Shown here piece after piece: positions 58,169 through 64,000 of a stretch of 64,000 nucleotides of DNA; the stretch's first letter is position 1, and every line of letters begins with the position of its first letter. The translations under genes and the position numbers were made by a program. The stretch comes from Streptomyces caelestis (lineage in GTDB: Bacteria; Actinomycetota; Actinomycetes; Streptomycetales; Streptomycetaceae), in NCBI RefSeq assembly GCF_001279005.1, contig NZ_LGCN01000204.1:5022-69021 (forward strand). Reading direction: 5' to 3'. Below the pieces are notes generated by a model. The model was given only the letters and a program-made list of their open reading frames with translations. It was not told where the DNA came from and did not search any database.

Positions 58169-59161
58169 TCAGTCCCCGCCCTGCCCCTCCGCGGCGCGAA
58201 TCGCGTCGCGGTACACCCGCGCGGCCGCCCGCAGCGCCGCCTCCGGGTCGACCCCCGCGGCCTCCGCCCGCACCGCCAGCCCCAGCAGCTCGTAGCCGAC
58301 GCCCTCCCCCGCCGGCACCGGCACGTCCAGCCCCGCGGTCCGCGCCCGCGACGCCAGCTTCGCCGACAGCGCCAGACCCGGCTGCCCCAGCGGCACTCCC
58401 TCCGTCACCGAGCTGCGCCGCTTCTCCTCCGCCTTGGTCCGCAGCCAGTGCGCCTTGACGTCGTCCGGCGTGTCCGCCGTCTCCTCGCCGAAGACGTGCG
58501 GGTGCCGGTGGATCAGCTTGGCCACGATGCCCCCCGCCACGTCGTCGACGGAGAAGGGCTCCTGAGGGTGCTCCTCGGCGATCCGGGCGTGGAAGACGAC
58601 CTGGAGCAGCACGTCCCCCAGCTCCTCGCGCAGCTCGTCCCGGTCGCCCTCCTCGATGGCCTCGACGAGCTCGTACGCCTCCTCGATGCCGTACTTCGCC
58701 AGACCCTTGTGGGTCTGGCGGGACGACCACGGGCACTCCGCGCGGATGCGGTCCATGACCTGCACGAGGTCGAGCAGCCGGGCGCCCGGCAGGTCGTAGG
58801 AGGCGGGCAGCAGCTCCAGCTCGGGCATCCGGACCCGGCCGGACCCGGCCAGCCGCGCCAGCCCGTCGGTCAGCGCGGGCTCGCCCTCCCCCGTCGCCAC
58901 GACCACCACCGTCCGCCCGCCCACGCAGGCGTCGACGATCTCCTCGGCGGTCGGCGCCACCTCCTCGACCGGTGTCCCGGCCTCCCGCAGATACGGCAGC
59001 TGCGGGTGGGCGCCGTCCGCGCACAGCACCCTGTCGGCCGCGTGCAGGGCCTGCCAGGCCGGCCAGGACAGCAGGCCGGGCGCGACACGGTGGCTGGTGG
59101 TGAGCAGGACGACACGGCCGGGGTCGGCCTCGGGGCTCGGTGCGGGGCTGTGTGCGTTCAC
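58169..59161 (-). CDS. mazG: MazG-type nucleoside triphosphate pyrophosphohydrolase
   Basis: 330 residues, GTG start at 59161. The first 110 residues resemble a remnant tetrapyrrole-methylase domain (VVLLTTSHRVAPGLLSW, VVVVATGEGEP). The central MazG domain has CPWSSRQTHKGLAKYGIEEA followed by YELVEAIEEGD and ELREELGDVLLQVVFHARI, the EExxE...ExxD magnesium site, and HRHPHVFGEE. It removes aberrant nucleotides by cleaving NTP to NMP and PPi. M. tuberculosis has mazG in the same neighbourhood of eno. The gene is 70 bases downstream of the SurA-like lipoprotein gene. Confidence 0.93.
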   Translation of the reverse strand: MNAHSPAPSPEADPGRVVLLTTSHRVAPGLLSWPAWQALHAADRVLCADGAHPQLPYLREAGTPVEEVAPTAEEIVDACVGGRTVVVVATGEGEPALTDGLARLAGSGRVRMPELELLPASYDLPGARLLDLVQVMDRIRAECPWSSRQTHKGLAKYGIEEAYELVEAIEEGDRDELREELGDVLLQVVFHARIAEEHPQEPFSVDDVAGGIVAKLIHRHPHVFGEETADTPDDVKAHWLRTKAEEKRRSSVTEGVPLGQPGLALSAKLASRARTAGLDVPVPAGEGVGYELLGLAVRAEAAGVDPEAALRAAARVYRDAIRAAEGQGGD

Positions 59162-59231
59162 GCTTCGAAACTAGCCCACCTCGCCGACAGCCCCCGGATC
59201 GTCCACGGGCCGGTCGTCCGCGGACGGCCGG

Positions 59232-59879
59232 TCAGAGCGTCTGCGGTGCCCCGGCCGCCGTGACGTCCCGCACCCACGGCGTCCTGGCGTCGACCCGGCT
59301 GCTCTTCTCCACGTCCCAGTCGCCGTAGCGCGGGTTGAGGTCGACGTCGAGCTCCTTGCTCGCCTCGGACAGCGCCTGCCAGAACTCGGGCCGGCTGGTG
59401 TCGGTGCCGAGCTCCTGAGCGAGCTTCTGGGCCTGGACCTGGAGGCGGAGGTTGGCGTCGAGGCGCTGCGGCGGGATGCCGTACTGCTGCAGCCAGGCCG
59501 CCTCCAGCGCCTCGGCGCCGCCGGCCTGCTGCTCCAGACCGGCCCGCATCCGCTGGACCTCGCGGTCCGTGACCGCCACGCCGGCGTCCCGCGCGGCGCG
59601 CTCCAGCACCCGGTCCAGGACCATGCTGTGCAGGGTGTCGCGGGTGAGGCTGCCGGTCCGGGCGATGGCCTGCTGGTACTGGGCGTCGTCCGGTACGGCC
59701 GCCCGCTGGGCCGCACGGACCTCGTCGACCCGGTTCTCCAGCTGCGACACGGTGATCCGCTCGCCGCCGACGACGGCCGCCGCACCGGGGTGCGCGTCGT
59801 TCCCGCAGGCGGTGAGCAGGGGCGCCGCCGCGGCGATCGCGGCGGTGAGGAGGAGCGCGGTGCGACGGCGGCGGTGCAA
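59232..59879 (-). CDS. SurA-N-terminal-domain lipoprotein
   Basis: 215 residues from the TTG at 59879, chosen because AGGAGG sits five bases upstream and a signal peptide starts right there. HRRRRTALLLTAAIAAAAPL is followed by the lipobox LTAC, so the mature protein is lipid-anchored from Cys. The body resembles the SurA/PrsA N-terminal chaperone domain: VVGGERITVSQLENRVDEVR, then LTRDTLHSMVLDRVLERAAR. No PPIase (rotamase) domain follows, so it is a holdase-like partner at most. Streptomyces and mycobacteria (LpqU region) keep an envelope lipoprotein at this location. Confidence 0.85.
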   Translation of the reverse strand: MHRRRRTALLLTAAIAAAAPLLTACGNDAHPGAAAVVGGERITVSQLENRVDEVRAAQRAAVPDDAQYQQAIARTGSLTRDTLHSMVLDRVLERAARDAGVAVTDREVQRMRAGLEQQAGGAEALEAAWLQQYGIPPQRLDANLRLQVQAQKLAQELGTDTSRPEFWQALSEASKELDVDLNPRYGDWDVEKSSRVDARTPWVRDVTAAGAPQTL

Positions 59880-60067
59880 GGAGACCTCCTGAGGAGAGCT
59901 TGTGCGGCGGTGCACAAAGTCTTGCGGTGATCGATGGTAGGCAGTGGCCGGGCTCCGGCCAACCCATTCGACCAACGATTCGCGGCGACTTCCGGCACCG
60001 GCCTCCGCCCCGTCCGGCCGTACGGCCCCCGTACGGCCCCCGAACGGCCTTCGCTCCCGCCGTCCCG

Positions 60068-61606
60068 CTATCCGCGTACCTGCCCCAGCCACTGCAGCGT
60101 CCGCCGGATGTCGGCGGCCAGCGGGTGCCCCGGTCCCTGCACGCGCTCCACGTCGTGCAGCAGCCGGACCAGCGTGTCGTGCGCGGCGGCCCGGTCGCCC
60201 AGGGCGAGCAGCAGGTGGCCGATGCGGCGGCGGACGTCATGGGCGAGCTGCGGGTCGCCGGCGGCCACGTACTGGTTCTCGTAGTACGCCAGCAGCGCCC
60301 GGTACTCGGCGAGCGCCGCCGCGGGTTCGCCGAGCTGCTCCAGGCACTGGGCGGCCTCGTAGCGGTAGCGCAGGGACTGCGGGTCGGCCCGGCCGGCCTC
60401 GGCGGCGCGTTCGTCGGCGAGGCGGCGCAGTTCGGGCAGGGCGCGCCGGTACTGGCCGTCGTCCAGGAGCGTGGCCGCGTACTGCTTGCGCAGGGTGCGC
60501 ACGACCGGCGAGTGCTCGCCGTGCTGCTCGGCGGCGACGGGCAGGATCGAGCCGAGGATGTCGACGGCCTGGGTGATGCGGCCCTCGCCGAGCAGCCGCT
60601 TCACCTCGTCCACGGCGGCGGCGACATCGGCCTTCTCCGCCACGGGCGCGGACGGCGCGGCGGGGGTCGGCTGGGGAGCGGGCGTGCGGGCGCGGTCCGG
60701 CCAGGGGGCGTGCGGGCGCAGGAAGGGACGGGTGGGGTCCAGGGGCGTTCCGGTGGGCGTTCCCCGCGCGGGGAGCAGCTGCGCCAGGTGCTCGTAGACC
60801 TCCTGCGCGGAGTCCGGGCGGTGCTGCGGGTCCTTGGCGAGCAGCCGCAGCACCAGGGCCTCCAGGGCCTCGGGGACCTCCGGGCGGATCCGGCGCACGG
60901 GCGGCGGCGGCTCGTACAGGTGCCGGTGCAGCACCCCGAGCGCCGTGGAGCCCGCGAACGGCACGTCGCCGCTGAGCAGTTCGTGCATCAGCACGCCAAG
61001 CGCGTAGAGGTCCGTGTACGGGCCGACCGCGCCGCCCATCGCCTGCTCGGGCGCCATGTAGGCGGGCGATCCGATGGGCGAGCCGGTGTGCGTCAGGCGC
61101 GTGGTGTCGCTGTCCATGACGGAGGCGACGCCGAGGTCGAGCACGGTGACCGTGCCGTCCTGCTTCACCATCACGTTGCGCGGCTTGAGGTCGCGGTGGA
61201 CGATCGGCACGGCGTGCACGGCGCTCAGCACGGCGCACAGCTGCGCGGCCACCGCGACCGTCCACTGCCACGGGTACGGGTCGTGTTCGGCGAGGTGGTC
61301 GCCGAGGTCGGCGCCGTCGACGTACTGCATGACGAGGAACAGCTCCTCGCCCTCGCTGCCCGCGTCGTGCACGGTGACCAGGCCGGGGTGGTCGACCTGT
61401 GCGGTCACCCGGCACTCGCGCACGAAGCGGCGGCGCAGTTCGTCGGCCTCCTGGCCGGCCACCTTGTCCGGGCGCAGCAGCTTCACCGCCACGCGTCGGT
61501 CCAGCCGTTTGTCGTAGGCCGTCCAGACCTGCCCCATGCCGCCCTGTCCGATGAGCGTGGACAGTTCGTAGCGGCCGGCGACGACACGTCCCGTCGTCAC
61601 GCTCAC
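60068..61606 (-). CDS. soluble serine/threonine protein kinase with TPR-like C-terminus
   Basis: 512 residues from GTG 61606, overlapping the upstream gene stop as GTGA; GTG 61600 has better ribosome-site spacing. Hanks kinase: LIGQGGMGQVWTAYD, VAVKLLRP, IVHRDLKPRNVMVKQ, VLDLGVASVM (DLG for DFG), GSPAYMAPEQAMGG and DLYALGVLMHELLSGDVPF. The second half (about 300-510) lacks a membrane helix and PASTA units and instead has helical repeats (LRRLADERAAEAGRADPQSL, LEQLGEPAAALAEYRALLAY) like TPRs. Cytosolic kinase, substrates unknown; coupling to the membrane protein upstream suggests a joint role. Confidence 0.93.
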   Translation of the reverse strand: MSVTTGRVVAGRYELSTLIGQGGMGQVWTAYDKRLDRRVAVKLLRPDKVAGQEADELRRRFVRECRVTAQVDHPGLVTVHDAGSEGEELFLVMQYVDGADLGDHLAEHDPYPWQWTVAVAAQLCAVLSAVHAVPIVHRDLKPRNVMVKQDGTVTVLDLGVASVMDSDTTRLTHTGSPIGSPAYMAPEQAMGGAVGPYTDLYALGVLMHELLSGDVPFAGSTALGVLHRHLYEPPPPVRRIRPEVPEALEALVLRLLAKDPQHRPDSAQEVYEHLAQLLPARGTPTGTPLDPTRPFLRPHAPWPDRARTPAPQPTPAAPSAPVAEKADVAAAVDEVKRLLGEGRITQAVDILGSILPVAAEQHGEHSPVVRTLRKQYAATLLDDGQYRRALPELRRLADERAAEAGRADPQSLRYRYEAAQCLEQLGEPAAALAEYRALLAYYENQYVAAGDPQLAHDVRRRIGHLLLALGDRAAAHDTLVRLLHDVERVQGPGHPLAADIRRTLQWLGQVRG

Positions 61607-62262
61607 CTTCCGCCCTCGTGGTTGCCCTGCTGTCCGTCCTGGCGGCGCAGGTAGTCGCTGAGTTCGTCCAGCTCGGCGCGCACCTGGTCGATCCGGGCCG
61701 GCCCGGGGTGCTGCGGCGACTGCGACGGCGGTACGGGGGTGGGGGGCGCCGTGGTGTGCGGCACCGGCGTGGGGGGCGCCGTGGTGTGCGGCACCGGCGT
61801 GGGGGGCGCCGTGGTGTGCGGCACCGGCGTGGGCGCGTACGGCGAGCCCTGCTGCGGGTAGCCGTAGGGGGTGTGCCCGCCCGGGCCGTGCACCGTCGCG
61901 GCGTGGGGCGACGGCGGCATCTGGCCCGCGTACGGGTGCGGCCGCCGGTGCAGGCGGATGTCCACGATCAGGTAGTACGCGGCCGAGACCGCGCCGAGGA
62001 GCAGGACGGCGGCCAGGGCCACGTCGGTCCGGCGGTCCGACTCCGGCAGCGCGCCGATCACCGACAGGCAGGCTATCGACATCGGGATGCTCACCCAGGC
62101 CACCGCCCAGTCGAGCAGCCGTCCCCGCAGGAACGCGACCCGGAACAGCGGCACGCAGGCCAGCAGTCCGCAGCACAGCACGCCGGCGGCGGCGTACAGC
62201 ACGCGCTGCGTGATGACCATTGCCGCGCTGGGGGTGGACGGCGGCGCGCCGTGGCCGTACAT
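61603..62262 (-). CDS. membrane protein with tandem proline-rich repeats, unknown function
   Basis: 219 residues from ATG 62262, with GGAG six bases upstream. Four hydrophobic helices in the first 110 residues (VLYAAAGVLCCGLLACVPLF, LDWAVAWVSIPMSIACLSVI, VALAAVLLLGAVSAAYYLIV). The cytoplasmic tail contains three identical decapeptides PTPVPHTTAP from a perfect 30-bp repeat, then a short charged helix (RIDQVRAELDELSDYLRRQD). No family recognised. It overlaps the kinase start by four bases, so it may be the kinase's membrane anchor or substrate (inference). Confidence 0.8.
   Translation of the reverse strand: MYGHGAPPSTPSAAMVITQRVLYAAAGVLCCGLLACVPLFRVAFLRGRLLDWAVAWVSIPMSIACLSVIGALPESDRRTDVALAAVLLLGAVSAAYYLIVDIRLHRRPHPYAGQMPPSPHAATVHGPGGHTPYGYPQQGSPYAPTPVPHTTAPPTPVPHTTAPPTPVPHTTAPPTPVPPSQSPQHPGPARIDQVRAELDELSDYLRRQDGQQGNHEGGR
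61741..61830. repeat. perfect 30-bp tandem repeat, three copies
   Basis: Three identical 30-base units at 61741-61770, 61771-61800 and 61801-61830 beginning GGGGGGCGCCGTGGTGTGCG, inside the membrane-protein gene and in frame. Confidence 0.95.
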
Positions 62263-62400
62263 GACTGCTCCTGGACAGGTGTAGCCGGAGGAAACTCGGA
62301 GTCCGAGCGTATAGGCCGACGGCGACAACCGGTCCCGGGATGTACCGAACCGTTGTCGTACCGGGGCGTACCGGAGGTGCGCCGAGGGCGTTCCGCGGGC

Positions 62401-64000
62401 TCAGTCGGGGGCGATCGTCCCGTCGGCCAGGCCGTCGTACATCCCGCGGACGAGCTGCGCGCCGAGCCGACCCGCCTGTCCGAGCGCCCGCTCGAACTCG
62501 TCCAGGGCCCGGAAGCGGGCACCGTAGCGCCGCTGTTCGGCCGGCGCGAGCCGGGGCAGCCGGAGCCGGCGGACGTCGAGCCGGGCGGCGGTGGACGCGT
62601 AGCTGCCGGCCTGGCGCCGGTTGGCGGTGCCGCGCAGGAACCCGGCGAGAAACCACGGGTCGAGCACCGCCGGTTCGGGGCGCAGCAGGACGAGGTTGCG
62701 GCCCAGGGCGGCCCCGGCGGTCGCGTCGTCGATCACCCGCGCGACGGCACCCCCGCCGAGCACGGGCACGACGACGTCGCCGGGTTCGGTGAGCACCGCC
62801 TCCTCGTCGCTCTCCGGGAGGGTGCCGGAAGGGCCGGTTCCGGAGAGGACGTCGTGGTCGGTGAGGACGGGCACGCGCGCGTGGCCGCCGTTTCCGCCCG
62901 TACGCATCACCAGGGCTCCCCCGCGCGCGAGTTCACCGACGGTGGTGAGGGGCGGGCGCCCGGCGACGGGCGGCGCGGGGTCGGCCGGCGGCGGGGTGAG
63001 GGCGGCGGCCAGGCGCAGCGTCTCGTCGAGCCGCCCGCGTACGTCGGTGAGCCGGCCGGCGCCGTCCGCGGCGGCCGGGGGCGGCAGACGGCGGGCCGGG
63101 GCGAGGTCGACGTCGTCGTCGAGGAGTTCGATGACGGGCACGGAGCGGGCCAGTCCCGGCCGTTCGTCGAGCCGGCCGGCCCGGTCGAAGGCGCGCCAGA
63201 CGTCGAGGACCGTCTCCCGCACCCCCGGCCAGTCGGGCCCGCCGGGCCCCTCGCCGGCGAACCGCCCGGCATCGGCGAGCAGCACCTCCGGCTGCGTCGG
63301 CGCCTGTGCGGGCCGGCGCAGCACCCACAGGTGCAGCGGGACGCCGTACGGGGGTGCCGCGCCGTGCGGCAGCGCGACGACGGCGCGCAGCGCGCCCCGG
63401 CGCAGCAGGTCGGCCCTGATCCGGCGTCCGGAGCGGCGGGACGCGGCGGCGGGCGGCATCAGCAGTACGGCGGTGCCGCCGTCCCGCAGCCGGGCGAGCG
63501 CGTGCTGCACCCAGGCCAGCTCGGACTCGGTGCGGGCCGGGAGGCCGTACTTCCAGCGCGGGTCGTAGGCGAGTGCGTCGTGCCCCCAGTCGCGCTCGTT
63601 GAACGGCGGGTGGCACAGGACGGCGTCGGCCCGCAGCTCGGGGTGGGCGTCGGCGCGCAGGGTGTCGCCGGCGGCGGCGTGCACGGGGGCGCGGGTGTGC
63701 AGGGCGAGGCGGAGCGCGGTGAGGGCGGCGAGTTCGGGGGCGCTGTCCTGGCCGTACAGCCGTCGGCCGGGGCCGTGGCCGGCGGAGCGCAGCAGGGCGC
63801 CGGTGCCGCAGGCCGGGTCGAGGACGGTGCGGGCGGTACCGGCCAGGTCGGCCATGAGACCGGCGAGGTCGGCGGGGGTGGGCGTGTACTGGCGCGGGTG
63901 GGCGTCGAGGTGTCGGCCGAGCAGGAACTCGAAGGTGTGCCGGGCGCCGAGTTCGGCGGCGAGTTCGGCGACGGAGCGGAGGAGGGGGGCGGAGGGGAGC
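62401..64000 (-). CDS. N6-adenine DNA methylase-like protein fused to a specificity-like domain (5' end outside the window)
   Basis: The frame is open to the window edge, so the N-terminus is missing. Reading inwards: FEFLLGRHLDAHPRQYTPTP then ADLAGLMADLAG, as in type I HsdM proteins, then SAM motif VLDPACGTGALL and the motif-IV position VLCHPPFNERDWG, where NPPF would be expected. HPPF replaces the amide-binding Asn by His. The last 200 residues (LTTVGELARGGALVMRTGG, PGDVVVPVLGGGAVARVIDD, WFLAGFLRGTANRRQAGSYA) look like an HsdS target-recognition domain. No restriction subunit is adjacent. Activity as a methylase is therefore doubtful. Confidence 0.8.
   Translation of the reverse strand, partial: LPSAPLLRSVAELAAELGARHTFEFLLGRHLDAHPRQYTPTPADLAGLMADLAGTARTVLDPACGTGALLRSAGHGPGRRLYGQDSAPELAALTALRLALHTRAPVHAAAGDTLRADAHPELRADAVLCHPPFNERDWGHDALAYDPRWKYGLPARTESELAWVQHALARLRDGGTAVLLMPPAAASRRSGRRIRADLLRRGALRAVVALPHGAAPPYGVPLHLWVLRRPAQAPTQPEVLLADAGRFAGEGPGGPDWPGVRETVLDVWRAFDRAGRLDERPGLARSVPVIELLDDDVDLAPARRLPPPAAADGAGRLTDVRGRLDETLRLAAALTPPPADPAPPVAGRPPLTTVGELARGGALVMRTGGNGGHARVPVLTDHDVLSGTGPSGTLPESDEEAVLTEPGDVVVPVLGGGAVARVIDDATAGAALGRNLVLLRPEPAVLDPWFLAGFLRGTANRRQAGSYASTAARLDVRRLRLPRLAPAEQRRYGARFRALDEFERALGQAGRLGAQLVRGMYDGLADGTIAPD

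Overview
The window looks like a stretch of conserved chromosomal core from a Streptomyces. The evidence is very high GC with near-saturated GC at third codon positions, frequent GTG and TTG starts, long GC hairpins after genes, the bldA leucyl tRNA with anticodon UAA, and an RpfA-type gene behind a c-di-AMP riboswitch. Gene order around purE/purK, the hut genes, bldA, eno/divIC/ppx and the two rpf genes matches what I recall of the Streptomyces coelicolor SCO304x-SCO310x region. No prophage, insertion sequence or CRISPR array was seen, and there are no rRNA genes.

Layout. 0-7 kb: three LytR-CpsA-Psr (LCP) wall-polymer ligases, a family 2 glycosyltransferase, a small secreted Cys protein and an acyl-CoA thioesterase. 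7-13 kb: a 16-Cys copper-storage protein, a phospholipase-D/cardiolipin-synthase-like enzyme, an acyl-CoA dehydrogenase with a candidate operator, UDP-glucose 6-dehydrogenase, a CGNR zinc-finger protein and two tandem VOC proteins. 13-21 kb: a coupled purK-purE-dipeptidase operon, a GtrA membrane protein, a two-component system and a POT peptide transporter behind a long leader. 21-24 kb: an antagonist/anti-sigma pair (prsI-arsI) divergent from a SigB/SigF-type sigma factor (sigI). 24-33 kb: a translationally coupled histidine-utilisation operon (hutU, M20 amidohydrolase, hutF, hutI), a divergent PLP decarboxylase and an RpiR regulator. 33-43 kb: a fourth LCP protein, cystathionine beta-synthase, an SGNH esterase, a thiolase, small unknown proteins, a Bax-inhibitor-1 protein and a frameshifted unknown gene. 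43 kb: bldA and a palindrome-rich region before an ABC exporter-like pair. 47-64 kb: a long minus-strand block holding cfa, ndh, ppx, DUF501, divIC, eno, rpfA, rpfC, a P450, mazG, a SurA-like lipoprotein, a soluble Ser/Thr kinase, a membrane protein and a methylase/specificity fusion cut by the window edge.

Themes. Much of the window concerns the cell envelope: LCP ligases, glycosyltransferase, UDP-glucuronate supply, cyclopropane fatty acids, resuscitation-promoting factors and divIC. Control elements are also concentrated here: bldA, a sigma/anti-sigma switch, a c-di-AMP riboswitch and several strong palindromes upstream of metabolic genes (acyl-CoA dehydrogenase, hut, thiolase, ndh, eno). 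Items most worth following up are the five-palindrome region beside bldA, a 15-bp minisatellite forming the N-terminus of the M20 enzyme in the hut operon, a sequence motif shared between the hut and rpiR promoters, and an adenine methylase-like protein whose NPPF motif reads HPPF.
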